Assembly (NCBI GenBank): GCA_905182615.1
Contig: CAJJCG010000036.1
Coordinates: forward strand, 1 to 48,349
DNA length: 48,349 nucleotides
Direction: 5' to 3'
DNA from: Alphaproteobacteria bacterium UBA2964
Lineage (GTDB): Bacteria; Pseudomonadota; Alphaproteobacteria; MPNO01; UBA2964
Shown here: positions 17,663 through 27,306 of the stretch, piece after piece
Layout of the letters: every line of letters starts with the position of its first letter
Numbering within the stretch: the first letter of the stretch is position 1
Made by a program: the position numbers and the translations under genes
The notes under the pieces: generated by a model
Database searches by the model: none
Told to the model about the DNA's origin: nothing
What the model saw: the letters and a program-made list of their open reading frames with translations, nothing else

Positions 17663-18601
17663 TTAACCGACTAGGTCATGCGTGCCTTTGGCAAACAGTT
17701 CCTCGACGCTGAATTTACGGGGTGTGATGAGCTGATCGAAAGCGGTTTGGGTCAACGCTTCGAGCGCTGGCCGATTTGGTTCTATACCGTAAGGGAACGG
17801 GTCGCCCTTAACGCCTTCTTCCAACTCAACTGTCAGTGTATCTTCCTTGGACAGGTCGCCGCCGCGATTGATTGACGATAGATAGGCTTCCTTTGAAGAC
17901 TTCAAGGCGTTGAACAAATCGACGGCAAGGTCCGGATACTGCTCAAGAAGCTCGTCTCTAACGACGATGCCGTGATTACACGGATAAACACCGGAATTGT
18001 GATAGGAGGCAAAGCCAGCGGCTTTGGGGTCGCCAATCAAAGGCTGAACACCGTCGACAGGTTCTGGCAAGGTGCCGATGGCCCCAACGATTTCTCTGTT
18101 GGCGAACAGGTCTTTGAAGTCCTTACCCATCGAATTGTAATCCGCGAAAGACGGTAGCTCGAATTCAGCGACATGTTCATCGTCAGTGCAAGTCCAGTGA
18201 ACCTTGCTCAAATCGACGTCATATTCAGAGCTCAGGACATAGCGTGCCCAAACGCCCGTGGTAACCGTGTAGCCTCTCACGATACCGGCGGTTTTGCCCT
18301 CCATATCCTTAGGCACGCTCAATCCGGCATTTGCATCGACGTGGATTGCCTGATGATGAAAATTTCGAGTTATGAAGAGAGGGAGGGCGGTGAATTTTTT
18401 GCCAACTGCTTTGGCCGCGAGGTAGGTCGTAAAAGGCATTTCGCAGATGTCATAAGCGAGTTCTCGCACCATTTTTCGGGCAAATACTAAAATGTTTTCT
18501 GCTTCGGGAAACTCCAGCTCCAGCCCTTCATTGATCGTTGTTCTGGTCTTCATTTCGCGCATGAGCCCGTAGCTGCGAGTGGGCACTACTAATTTTGGCA
18601 T
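17663..18601 (-). CDS. 4,5-dihydroxyphthalate decarboxylase-like binding-fold protein
   Basis: 312 residues, the third such protein in 6 kb. Family hallmarks are LAYDICEMPFTTYLAAKA near 70, PLFITRNFHHQAIHVDANAG, PKDMEGKTAGIVRGYTVTTG, and a C-terminal YGIEPNRPALEALTQTAF with SVEELFA. There is no signal peptide and no ABC or TRAP partner. The start has GAGGGATG upstream. It heads an operon with an amidase and a dienelactone hydrolase, so it may remove a carboxylate produced by, or feeding into, amide hydrolysis. Binding rather than catalysis cannot be excluded. Confidence 0.8.
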   Translation of the reverse strand: MPKLVVPTRSYGLMREMKTRTTINEGLELEFPEAENILVFARKMVRELAYDICEMPFTTYLAAKAVGKKFTALPLFITRNFHHQAIHVDANAGLSVPKDMEGKTAGIVRGYTVTTGVWARYVLSSEYDVDLSKVHWTCTDDEHVAEFELPSFADYNSMGKDFKDLFANREIVGAIGTLPEPVDGVQPLIGDPKAAGFASYHNSGVYPCNHGIVVRDELLEQYPDLAVDLFNALKSSKEAYLSSINRGGDLSKEDTLTVELEEGVKGDPFPYGIEPNRPALEALTQTAFDQLITPRKFSVEELFAKGTHDLVG

Positions 18602-18653
18602 TGGTCATCCCTCAATCTTCTTGAAATTTGATATCTCTGCTTACAGCAAATTG

Positions 18654-18698
18654 GGCTCGGCAGCAAAGTGCGCGAGCCGTCGTTTCAGTGTTTGAAAC
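18654..18698. promoter_or_regulatory. Two inverted repeats in a divergent promoter gap
   Basis: Between the divergent starts at 18601 and 18775 lie GGCTCG-N13-CGAGCC (18654-18678) and GTTTCA-N5-TGAAAC (18682-18698), both with perfect arms. Their position in a 173-bp divergent intergenic region suggests protein-binding sites controlling one or both operons. Neither is followed by a T-run, so terminators are unlikely. Regulatory function is inferred. Confidence 0.35.
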
Positions 18699-18774
18699 TG
18701 GACAAACACCCAGATTTCCCGGCAAAATGCCCACAACGAATGAATAGCAACTGGCAGAGCAGGGAGTCTTAACG

Positions 18775-19947
18775 ATGGTTAGCAATATCAACGCCTTTGA
18801 CGGCGACGGTCATGTTGAAGAGTGGGAAGAGACATTTTCGGACAAATATCTTGATGCCGAATTCCGTGATCGTCGCCCGGTTGTTATCGAAACTGGTGAG
18901 AACGAGCGCGATTACAAATGGTTGATCGAAGGCGAAACGTTCCGCATCGGTGGCTCGCCCTCCAGTAAAAGTGGTGTCGTCTCGCTGGAATACGAAAAGA
19001 TGTCCAAATGGCGTGGCTCGCACGAGAGCGGTGAGTTCCACAGTGCGCAGCATCGCCTCGAGGTGATGGATGCCGAAGACACACTAATTTCGGTCAATTA
19101 TCCGACACTACTTTTGCAATGGCCGGTCGCTAAAGACCCCAAGCTCAATCAAGCGCTGACTCGCTCCTATAACAACTGGGTTGCTGATATTTCTAGTCAG
19201 GCGCCGGACCGGCTGAAGTGGGTCACGGTTATTTGCCCCAGCGATCCGGAAGAGGCCGCGCGGGAAATGATCCGCACTCAAAAGATGGGCTCTGTCGGTG
19301 TCATGGTGCTTGGTGACTACAATGAAAAAGGCCTGGACCACCCGGATTTTGAGGTTATCTGGCAGACTGCGAATGATATAGGCATGCCGGTCAATGTGCA
19401 TCCGGGGACGGGTGCGTTGAAGGCATGGGAAGAATATCCCAGCGTCGCCGCCGATCAGTTCCTCATGTCGGTGGTGCGTGGTTTTAAGACTATTTGCAGC
19501 TCCGGCATTCTGGATCGCTATCCAGACGTCAAAGTCTCCTTCCTGGAGACTGGCTGTACTTGGGTCGATTTTGCTATCGAGGTGATGGATTTCACCCTTG
19601 ATAGTATTCGCGAGCGTATCAAGCATGATGCCTTGCGAGCTGAGCATATGCCGATCATCGAGCGCGGTTTACCGAAGATGACGCCAGAGGAATACATCAA
19701 AGCTGGCCGTATCTTTATCGGTTTTGAGGTCGATGATGATCTGCTGCCCTATATGGTCAACAAATATGGGACGGATTGCTGGGTCTATGCCAGCGATATC
19801 CCGCATGCGCATCGCCTGGTAAATTCACCGAAACACGTACTCAACCGGGATGACGTTCCAGAAGACGCCAAGGCAAAGATTCTGTGGCAAGGCACGGCCA
19901 AACTTTATGGTCTTAATCTGGACGCAGCGAATACTGCCGCGGCCTGA
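18775..19947 (+). CDS. Amidohydrolase-2 family metal-dependent hydrolase/decarboxylase
   Basis: 390 residues with the TIM-barrel amidohydrolase-2 pattern. The N-terminal metal site reads FDGDGHVEE (one His plus acidic residues rather than HxH), and a further His lies in NVHPGTG. A conserved glutamate lies in VSFLETGCTWV and the catalytic aspartate in YASDIPHAH. The family includes ACMSD-type non-oxidative decarboxylases of aromatic acids as well as hydrolases. GGGAG lies upstream of the ATG. It is a single gene, divergent from the amidase operon and convergent with the second amidase. A distant relative is at 31563-32999. Confidence 0.88.
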   Translation: MVSNINAFDGDGHVEEWEETFSDKYLDAEFRDRRPVVIETGENERDYKWLIEGETFRIGGSPSSKSGVVSLEYEKMSKWRGSHESGEFHSAQHRLEVMDAEDTLISVNYPTLLLQWPVAKDPKLNQALTRSYNNWVADISSQAPDRLKWVTVICPSDPEEAAREMIRTQKMGSVGVMVLGDYNEKGLDHPDFEVIWQTANDIGMPVNVHPGTGALKAWEEYPSVAADQFLMSVVRGFKTICSSGILDRYPDVKVSFLETGCTWVDFAIEVMDFTLDSIRERIKHDALRAEHMPIIERGLPKMTPEEYIKAGRIFIGFEVDDDLLPYMVNKYGTDCWVYASDIPHAHRLVNSPKHVLNRDDVPEDAKAKILWQGTAKLYGLNLDAANTAAA

Positions 19948-19958
19948 CTAACGCGCCT

Positions 19959-21449
19959 TTAGGGTGCACAGTCTGGAATTTTACGGTGATGTGTCGCCTG
20001 TTCGTAGGCATAGGCGAAGTTGATCATATTCGCATCGTCATAGGGCCGGCCAAGGAAGGTAATGCCACCGGGTAGATTGTCGGTGGTGAAACCTGCTGGC
20101 ACGACGACAGACGGTACGAATATCAGGAAGGTATTGATGTGCGGCGCACCCCATTGGTCAATATGGGGCGGGTTTATGCCGTCTTTGATTAATGTCGGCT
20201 GATGCTCGACCGCCTTATGGACGAAGGCATCGAGGTTATAATCTGCCATGGTCGCGAGGAAGCGGGTCATCAGCATGTCACGGGCATGCAGATATTCGCC
20301 AAATTCCTTGCTGGTATCCTCGTTTTTCCAACGCGTGCGCACGCCATGAACGGTTTCCTGAAACAACGGTGAGGCCATGATTTCAGCGCGTGTCTTGAAG
20401 GGTGTATTGGCACCGCCAGCGGCATAATCTGCAAAGGATTGGTTTTCCTCGGTATTGTTCCGGGCGCGCTTGTCCAACAGATCATTCATGCCGGGGATTT
20501 CAACGGGGTCGACAATCACCGCCCCTGCGTCAGCAAGCTCACCGACCGCACGGTCGAATAGGGCAGTAATCTTGGCAAAGTCATCTGACTCCGGTTCGGT
20601 CCGATGGCCCATCGGTGTCCGCATAATACCGATCCGTTTGCCCTTCAAAGCATCCTTATCCAATAGATCAGCATAGCTTTCGGGGGCTTTGCCGACGCCA
20701 CGGGCGGTGACGGGATCAGCCGCGTCATAGCCAACCATACAATCTAGTGTCTTCGCCATATCCGTTACTGTGCGCGACATCGGGCCAAGCGCCCCGTTGG
20801 TCATCGGCCACCCGGCATAGACGCCATGACGGCTGACAAGACCTGCCGTAGGACGCATTCCGGCGACGCCATTCCAGATCGAAGGGCGGCGGATGGAGGC
20901 AAAACCTTCCTGACCGATACAAACAGTCGCGAAATTGGCAGAAACAGCAGCGCCTGAACCGCCTGAAGATCCACCGGCGGTACGTTCCAAATCATAGACG
21001 TTGCGGGTCGAGCCATAGAGAGAGCCATGGGCATCGCCCGCACCCATCTCGCCCAGCGTTGCCTTGCCGATGAAGATTGCGCCAGATTCTTTGAGCTTGG
21101 TAGCAATCGTGCAATCGCGGCCCGGGTTATGGTCTTTGAACAAAACCGAACCCATGGTCGTTGGCATGCCATCGACATCCGCCTGATCTTTCATCAGCAG
21201 GGGGATACCGTGCAACGGTCCCACCATTCCGCCATCGGCCAGGGCTTTATCCAGCCGGTCGGCATCATCTAGTGCGTTCGGATTTATCGAGATGACCGAG
21301 TTAATTTGCGGCCCGTTTTTGTCATAGGCTTCGATCCGGTCGAGATACATCTGCACCAGTTGCCGTGCGGTCAGGCTACCATCCTGATAGGCGGCATGAA
21401 TATCAGCGATTGTGGTATCAACTACATCGAAAGTACTAGATGAAGACAT
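19959..21449 (-). CDS. Amidase (amidase-signature family)
   Basis: 496 residues. Catalytic elements are Lys in LLMKDQADVDG, the cis-serine in GGSSGGSGAAV, and the nucleophile in GFASIRRPSIWNGVAG, where GQEGFAS replaces the more common GTDTGGS. This variant is seen in a recognised branch of the family, so activity is expected. Size suits aryl or peptide-like amidases. AAGGA precedes the ATG by 9 nt. It follows the CoA ligase gene by 21 nt, so released acids may be activated by that ligase. Confidence 0.93.
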   Translation of the reverse strand: MSSSSTFDVVDTTIADIHAAYQDGSLTARQLVQMYLDRIEAYDKNGPQINSVISINPNALDDADRLDKALADGGMVGPLHGIPLLMKDQADVDGMPTTMGSVLFKDHNPGRDCTIATKLKESGAIFIGKATLGEMGAGDAHGSLYGSTRNVYDLERTAGGSSGGSGAAVSANFATVCIGQEGFASIRRPSIWNGVAGMRPTAGLVSRHGVYAGWPMTNGALGPMSRTVTDMAKTLDCMVGYDAADPVTARGVGKAPESYADLLDKDALKGKRIGIMRTPMGHRTEPESDDFAKITALFDRAVGELADAGAVIVDPVEIPGMNDLLDKRARNNTEENQSFADYAAGGANTPFKTRAEIMASPLFQETVHGVRTRWKNEDTSKEFGEYLHARDMLMTRFLATMADYNLDAFVHKAVEHQPTLIKDGINPPHIDQWGAPHINTFLIFVPSVVVPAGFTTDNLPGGITFLGRPYDDANMINFAYAYEQATHHRKIPDCAP

Positions 21450-21470
21450 ATCGATAAATCCTTATAAATA

Positions 21471-23123
21471 TTATATATTATTTTTATATTCGTTTTCGCG
21501 TTGTAGCTCTAGCTGACGTAGCGCACCACGCTGAATTTTTCCCGTTGGAGTGTGTGGCAGCTCGTCGACAAACTCAATAGCACGAGGATATTTGAAGGCG
21601 GAAATTTGTGATTTGACGAAGTTCTGCATCTCCCTAACCAACTCGTCTCCAGCCGCGCTCTTATCGCGTAATTCAATGAAGGCTTTGACAATTTGACCTC
21701 GGTCTGCATCCGGGGATCCGACGACGGCAACTTCACGGATCGCGGCATGTTCCATTAGGATCGCTTCGACCTCCAGCCCAGAAACGTTATAGCCGCCGGT
21801 CAGGATCATATCGTCGGTCCGGGCTTCGTAAGAGAAATAGCCTTCTTCATTACGAATACAGAGATCGCCGGATAGGTTCCAGCCGTCGCGGATATAGGCC
21901 TTTTGGCGGTCAATATCATCGAGATAGCGGCAGCCATTGGGACCTTTGACGATCATCTGGCCGACTTGGCCGGGGGCGGTATCGTTAAAGTTCTCATCAA
22001 CTACGCGGACTTCAAAGCCGGGGACGGCGGTGCCGATAAGCCCGGGCCGGATATCGTCGCCGGAGGCGGAGATAAAGATATGGAGTAATTCGGAAATACC
22101 GAGCCCGTTGATAATCCTGACACCAGTTTTCTCTTCCCAGCTATGGAATACGGCGGGGGCCAGTGGTTCACCACCGGCGATACACAGTCGGAGCGATGAG
22201 GTGTCATATTTGTCGATCTCATCGAGCATGAGCTTGTAGCCGGAGGGCGTTGAGAAACAGACCGTTGCCTTGTGCTTCTCAATGGTCTGCAGCAACACTT
22301 CTGGAGTTGCCCGTTCGACGACAACAGTTGAAGCGCCGAACCGCATGGTGTCGGTCATATAGGCGCATAGACCATACAAAAAGGCGATTTGTGGGCTACC
22401 ACAGACAATGTCGTCAGGTTGGATTTTGACCACATAGCGGATGAAGGTGTCAGCAACAGCGAGAATATCGCGATGGAAATGCAGCGTACCTTTGGGCGTG
22501 CCCGTTGATCCTGATGTAAAGCCAATAACACAGGGATCATCTGCGGATGTATCCACATTGTCGAAGGTGACGGATTTTGTAGCCATCGCTTTATTCAGTG
22601 ATTTGGCATCTTGTTCGCCGAAATAGAGAATATCTCTTAGGTCATCGGTTTTCTTGCCAGCGGCGTCGATGTCGTCCGCCAGCTTGATGTCAGAAATCGC
22701 CAGATTTACCTTGGCTTTCCCAATCATATAGACCAGCTCGCGTTCACGAAGCACTGGCATGGTTGCGATCGCGATGCCGCCTGCTTTGAGTACGGCGAAC
22801 CATGAAGCGATGAGCATGGGGTGATTACCAGATCGTAAGATAACCCGCTCACCGGGGACCATGCCGTAATCCTCGACCAAGACATTCGCGATCTGATTGG
22901 CGCGCTCCATCAGATCGTTATATGTCCAGATATCGTCGCCGAAATAGATCATCGGTTTATCGGCACAGCCACCTGCGACCATCTTGTCCAGCAGTTCCGT
23001 CGCCACATTCATCCGCTCGGGATAAGCAGCAAGTTCGGGCAGGACAGAGTAGTCCATTTCCGGCCACATCTCTTTAGGCGGCATATTGTCGATGATGAAA
23101 GTGTCGGTGTGAGCTGTGGACAT
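21471..23123 (-). CDS. AMP-forming acyl-CoA ligase, benzoate/aminobenzoate-CoA ligase-like
   Basis: 550 residues; the start at 23123 is preferred to the longer frame because the extra N-terminus is basic and cysteine-rich and matches no family. Motifs are the P-loop FTSGSTGTPKGTLHFHRD, INGLGISELLHIF, the hinge YEARTDDMILTGGYNVSG and the C-terminal lysine in TPTGKIQRG. It resembles benzoate- and 2-aminobenzoate-CoA ligases, activating an aryl or related acid with ATP and CoA in the cytosol. It is divergent from hyuB across 111 bp. The amidase follows it in the same operon. Confidence 0.88.
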   Translation of the reverse strand: MSTAHTDTFIIDNMPPKEMWPEMDYSVLPELAAYPERMNVATELLDKMVAGGCADKPMIYFGDDIWTYNDLMERANQIANVLVEDYGMVPGERVILRSGNHPMLIASWFAVLKAGGIAIATMPVLRERELVYMIGKAKVNLAISDIKLADDIDAAGKKTDDLRDILYFGEQDAKSLNKAMATKSVTFDNVDTSADDPCVIGFTSGSTGTPKGTLHFHRDILAVADTFIRYVVKIQPDDIVCGSPQIAFLYGLCAYMTDTMRFGASTVVVERATPEVLLQTIEKHKATVCFSTPSGYKLMLDEIDKYDTSSLRLCIAGGEPLAPAVFHSWEEKTGVRIINGLGISELLHIFISASGDDIRPGLIGTAVPGFEVRVVDENFNDTAPGQVGQMIVKGPNGCRYLDDIDRQKAYIRDGWNLSGDLCIRNEEGYFSYEARTDDMILTGGYNVSGLEVEAILMEHAAIREVAVVGSPDADRGQIVKAFIELRDKSAAGDELVREMQNFVKSQISAFKYPRAIEFVDELPHTPTGKIQRGALRQLELQRENEYKNNI

Positions 23124-23234
23124 TAAAACGCAGAACCTCTTTTTGCAGAATATCGCGTGCACATTAGTACAAAAAGGGTTGGTTGGCACTGGGGCGAATG
23201 ATAGCTTGCGCGCCAATTTACGAAACGGGAAAAA

Positions 23235-25256
23235 ATGAATCCGCTTATTCAGCTAGAATTGATCCGTGAATCCCTCGTTGCGGTGGTTAACGAGATGCGC
23301 GCCAATATCATCCATTCGTCCTACGCGGCGATCATCTACGAGGGGCATGATTTCTCCTGTGCGCTGATGTCTGCCGATGGCCGACAGGTGGCGCAGGGAC
23401 TGGCCGATCATCCCATTCATATCTTTGCCGTCCCGTATTCAACACGTGAAGTCGTGAAAGTGTTTAAAGACGATATTCACGAGGGCGATTTGTTTCTGCA
23501 TAACGACCCCTATACCGGTGGTACGCATCTGAACGATGTGTTGTTGCTGCACCCCGTATTCAACGAAGGAAAACTGGCGCTTTTTGCCGCGATGCGTTGC
23601 CACTGGAACGATGTCGGTGGCATGACACCGGGATCGCTTTCTGGCCGAGTGAAAGAGATTTATCAGGAAGGTATCCGCATTACCCCGACGCGGATCTGTG
23701 AAAAGGGCGTGATGAACCAGGCCGTTCTTGATGCCCTGTTTAATAATATGCGCGGTCCTGAAGAACGTATTGGTGACTTTAACGCCATGCTCGGGACGGG
23801 CCGTAAGGCAGCGGAACATCTGCAGCGGCTTTTTGAACGGTTCGGTGGCGATGCGCTGATTGATGGTGTGGAAGCGCTGATTGATCGTTCAGAACGGCAG
23901 ATGCGCTCGCGTATTTCCGACTGTCCGGACGGGGATTACTTCGCTGAAGGTTACATTGAAAGCGATGGATCGAATCCTGATCCGCTCGTGATTCGGCTTA
24001 AGCTCACTGTTGCGGGTGATTCGATCAACGCTGATTTCACCGGCACATCGGCCCAAACCAATGGCCCAACCAATTGCGGACCAGCCATGGCGTTCAATGC
24101 TGTCGGCACGATCGTCAAAGCATTCCTCGACCCCAAGACACCAATTAATAACGGCTCGTTTAATCCGATCAGCGTCACGGCACCGGAGAAGAGCTTTATC
24201 AATGCCCGCGAAACGGCGCCTTGCGGTGGGATGGCCGAAGTTAAATTCCTGATTGATTCCGTTGTTGCCGCCGCCATGGGGCAGGTGGTCCCAGAGATGA
24301 CCGTTGGTGATCTCAAAGGTGGGGCGAACCATATCCATATCGCGGGGCCTCGCGAAGATGGCGGGACCTACATCCATTATGAATGGCCAGCTGGTGGTAC
24401 CGGCGCGTCTGTTGGTGTCGATGGCAGTAACGCTGTGCGGAGTTATAACGAAGGCGATTTCAACTCGATCCAGTCTGTTGAAACGGTTGAGTCACAATAT
24501 CCGCTGCGGGTCGAACGTTGTGAGATTAGAACCGGCGCCTGCGGTGATGGTGCGAACCGTGGTGGCTTTGGTCTGCGACGCGAATTGCGGGTTCTTGATG
24601 AGACCGCGATGCTGTCTGTGTTATCTGAGAAAAATGTCATCCCGCCATACGGCGTTGCCGGTGGCAGCAACGGTGCGGCAAACCGGTTTGTTGTTGAACG
24701 CGATGGCAAGGTTATTCAGCCCTCTGATGTACCGGGCAAGGTTTCCGGTTTTGCGCTCAGTACTGGCGATATTGTCCGTGAAGAAACGGCTGGTGGTGGC
24801 GGATTTGGTGATCCGTTGACCCGTGATCCTGCTTTGGTAGCCGACGATGTTGAGTTAGAATATCTGACCGTAGATCAGGCAGAGGCGCGCTATGGCGTTG
24901 TTTTTGCTGCTGGTGGTGCCGTTGACGCAGCAGCAACCGCGGCAAAACGAGAGGCTTTGGCGGGGGCACGGGAAACCGTGACGCTCGAGATAGCCAATGA
25001 AGACGATATCGACGGCCCACGTCGCCGTATTGCTGTTCCTTCAACTTTGGCAAACAATCTGGGCATTTCGGACGGTGACTTGGTCGAATTGCGTGGCAAG
25101 GCGGTAGCGCCGCTACGCGGCTGGGCTCGCGTTACTAAAGCTACGGATTCTTTACTTTCCATTGGTCCAGCAGGTATGAGGCTTTTGAATGCTGATCCCG
25201 GTGACGGGATAGAGATACGTGCTGTCCATGCAGCTCCGGAAGGAGTGCTGTCATGA
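23235..25256 (+). CDS. HyuB-type hydantoinase/oxoprolinase subunit with C-terminal extension
   Basis: 673 residues. Residues 1-540 are a complete HyuB (N-terminal NPLIQLELIRESLV, HNDPYTGGTHLNDV, TAPCGGMAEV, a terminal GGGGFGDPL). About 130 further residues follow, unusual for the family. From about 585 to 670 the tail reads like a small beta-barrel, with RIAVPSTLANNLGISDGDLV, GWARV and NADPGDGIEIRAV. This pattern recalls double-psi barrels such as the Cdc48 N-domain. HyuB pairs with HyuA for ATP-dependent cyclic-amide hydrolysis or ketone carboxylation. Its TGA overlaps the hyuA ATG (ATGA), implying translational coupling. Confidence 0.92.
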   Translation: MNPLIQLELIRESLVAVVNEMRANIIHSSYAAIIYEGHDFSCALMSADGRQVAQGLADHPIHIFAVPYSTREVVKVFKDDIHEGDLFLHNDPYTGGTHLNDVLLLHPVFNEGKLALFAAMRCHWNDVGGMTPGSLSGRVKEIYQEGIRITPTRICEKGVMNQAVLDALFNNMRGPEERIGDFNAMLGTGRKAAEHLQRLFERFGGDALIDGVEALIDRSERQMRSRISDCPDGDYFAEGYIESDGSNPDPLVIRLKLTVAGDSINADFTGTSAQTNGPTNCGPAMAFNAVGTIVKAFLDPKTPINNGSFNPISVTAPEKSFINARETAPCGGMAEVKFLIDSVVAAAMGQVVPEMTVGDLKGGANHIHIAGPREDGGTYIHYEWPAGGTGASVGVDGSNAVRSYNEGDFNSIQSVETVESQYPLRVERCEIRTGACGDGANRGGFGLRRELRVLDETAMLSVLSEKNVIPPYGVAGGSNGAANRFVVERDGKVIQPSDVPGKVSGFALSTGDIVREETAGGGGFGDPLTRDPALVADDVELEYLTVDQAEARYGVVFAAGGAVDAAATAAKREALAGARETVTLEIANEDDIDGPRRRIAVPSTLANNLGISDGDLVELRGKAVAPLRGWARVTKATDSLLSIGPAGMRLLNADPGDGIEIRAVHAAPEGVLS

Positions 25257-27304
25257 CCGATAGTTCACAGCGTTATCTTGTCGGCATCGATGTTGGCGGA
25301 ACCTTTACCGATATCCTCTGCCTTGATATTGAAAACCAGACCTTATTGTCCGCGAAGACGCCGTCACTGCCCGGTAAGCAGTGGGAAGGCGTGCTGAATG
25401 CACTCGGCGAACTGGGTATTGCACCCGCTGATATTCGGGCCTTTGTGCATGGCACAACGATTGCCACCAACGCCTTACTTGAACGCAAGGGCGCCAAGAC
25501 GGCCCTCATCACGACCGAAGGGTTTCGGGACACGCTGGAGATCGGCCGGACCCGTCGTTTGATCGGCGGCTTGTTCGATATCAAGTTCGTGCGGCCTAAA
25601 CCGCTTGTTGACCGGCGGCTGCGGATCGAGGTTCCTGAACGGACTGCCGCAGATGGCGAAGTTCTCAATGACATTGCCGATTTTGATTTTGGGCCGCTGG
25701 CCGAACGATTGAAATCCGAAGGCGTTGAGGCCGTTGCCATTGGTTTCGTGAATGCCTATGCCAATGACAAGACGGAGCGTGATGCGGCTGCTGCTCTGGG
25801 TAAGCTGCTCGGTGATGTTCCGGTTTGTCACTCGACGGATGTCGTTGCCGAACAGGGTGAATTCCATCGCTTCTCGACATGTGTCCTGAACGCTTATCTG
25901 ACACCAGTGGTTATCAAGTATCTTGAGACACTCGCTGGCGAACTCAACGATAAGGGTGTTAAGGCGCCGGTGAACATCATGGGCTCCAACGGTGGGGCCA
26001 TGACCCTGCCGCAGGCCGCCAAGTTTGCCGCCGGGACATTCCTGTCTGGACCGGTTGGTGGCGCAGGCGGTGCCGTTCGTATCTGTGAGATGGCAGATGT
26101 GCAGGACTGCATCACGTTTGATATGGGCGGCACGTCGACTGACGTTGCGCTGATCTATCAGCGGACACCGCGGATCAGCCACGACAATCAGATTGATGCC
26201 TACCCGTTGCAGGTGCCGCAGCTCGATATTCACACAATCGGTGCCGGTGGTGGTTCCATTGCCTGGGTTCAGGACGATGGCACTCTCGAAGTCGGCCCGC
26301 AAAGCGCTGGTGCCCTGCCGGGTCCAGCTTGTTATGGGCGTGGCGGAACGGAACCAACGATTTCGGATGCCAATCTGGTTCTGGGTCGTTTGCCGACTGA
26401 ACGTTCGCTTGCTGGTGGTTTACAGCTTGATAAGGCAGCTTCTGAAGCGGCCTTTGCCGCGCTCGCTGAAAAGCTCGGTGATGGCGATATTGTACCGCTT
26501 GCTGATGGTGTTCTCCGGATTGCAGTCGCCAAGATGGCCGGTGCTGTTCGGGAAGTGTCCGTTCATCGTGGGTTTGATCCACGTGACTTTGCGTTGCTTG
26601 GGTTTGGTGGTGCCGGACCGATGCATGTCTTCCTCGTCGCAGAGGAATTGGCTGTGCCGCAAGTGATCGTGCCGCGCTATCCAGGGCATCTTTCTGCGCT
26701 TGGCCAGCTACTGGCTGATCAGCGACTGGATTCAGTACGCGCCTGGGGCGGTAAGCTCAGTGCCGTTGACCCGGTGGAGCTCAAAGTCCCAGCGAATGAG
26801 ATGAAGCTTGATGCCAGCAAGTCGCTTTCAGAAGCTGGCTTTGGTTCAGATAAGCAAACGCACACCTTCACGGTGGATATGCGCTATGTCGGTCAGTCTT
26901 ATACGCTGTCCGTGCCGACGGATGAGAATGCTGCCGATTGGGACGGCGTCCGTAAGGCTTTTGCCCAACGTCATACGGAAACGTTTGGCCATGCTGATGA
27001 AAATAATGATGCCGAGATCGTCAATATCCGGCTGGTTTCGCTGGGGATCGTTGATAAGCCGACGCTTGCATTTACCAGTGGTGACGGCACTGATTTGATC
27101 GTCGAAGAACGCAAAGTCTGGTTTGGTGATGGTTGGAGAGACTGCCCAATCTATAACCGGGACCGGATGGAGGCGGGCTTCTCTCTCGTCGGCCCCGCGA
27201 TCATCGAAGAAGCCGGTGGCACTTCTATCGTTCCGCCAGACTGGAAAGTGACCGTTCTGGAAGCCGGCTCTCTGGATTGCCGCAACCCACAGGTCAGCAG
27301 TTAA
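25253..27304 (+). CDS. HyuA-type hydantoinase/oxoprolinase subunit
   Basis: 683 residues, full-length HyuA. It has phosphate-1 motif GIDVGGTFTDIL at 10-21, [16 protein letters not shown] near 70, SGPVGGAGGA near 265, [11 protein letters not shown] near 290, and a GGGSIAW loop. It binds ATP and phosphorylates the amide or enol oxygen of the substrate in complex with HyuB. It is coupled to hyuB by a 4-nt overlap, and the maleate-isomerase-like gene starts 2 nt after its stop. This pair is distinct from the fused protein at 575-4207. N-methylhydantoin, oxoproline or ketone carboxylation substrates are all possible. Confidence 0.94.
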   Translation: MTDSSQRYLVGIDVGGTFTDILCLDIENQTLLSAKTPSLPGKQWEGVLNALGELGIAPADIRAFVHGTTIATNALLERKGAKTALITTEGFRDTLEIGRTRRLIGGLFDIKFVRPKPLVDRRLRIEVPERTAADGEVLNDIADFDFGPLAERLKSEGVEAVAIGFVNAYANDKTERDAAAALGKLLGDVPVCHSTDVVAEQGEFHRFSTCVLNAYLTPVVIKYLETLAGELNDKGVKAPVNIMGSNGGAMTLPQAAKFAAGTFLSGPVGGAGGAVRICEMADVQDCITFDMGGTSTDVALIYQRTPRISHDNQIDAYPLQVPQLDIHTIGAGGGSIAWVQDDGTLEVGPQSAGALPGPACYGRGGTEPTISDANLVLGRLPTERSLAGGLQLDKAASEAAFAALAEKLGDGDIVPLADGVLRIAVAKMAGAVREVSVHRGFDPRDFALLGFGGAGPMHVFLVAEELAVPQVIVPRYPGHLSALGQLLADQRLDSVRAWGGKLSAVDPVELKVPANEMKLDASKSLSEAGFGSDKQTHTFTVDMRYVGQSYTLSVPTDENAADWDGVRKAFAQRHTETFGHADENNDAEIVNIRLVSLGIVDKPTLAFTSGDGTDLIVEERKVWFGDGWRDCPIYNRDRMEAGFSLVGPAIIEEAGGTSIVPPDWKVTVLEAGSLDCRNPQVSS

Positions 27305-27306
27305 CA

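Noticed and set aside
12743..18601. Reading the three binding-fold genes as ABC importer components
   Set aside because: No signal peptides, permeases or ATPases are present, and two match the decarboxylase branch of the fold better.
25475..26302. 275-codon minus-strand ORF inside hyuA
   Set aside because: Long, but entirely antisense to a clear HyuA; its composition reflects the reverse complement of conserved codons and no domain is visible.
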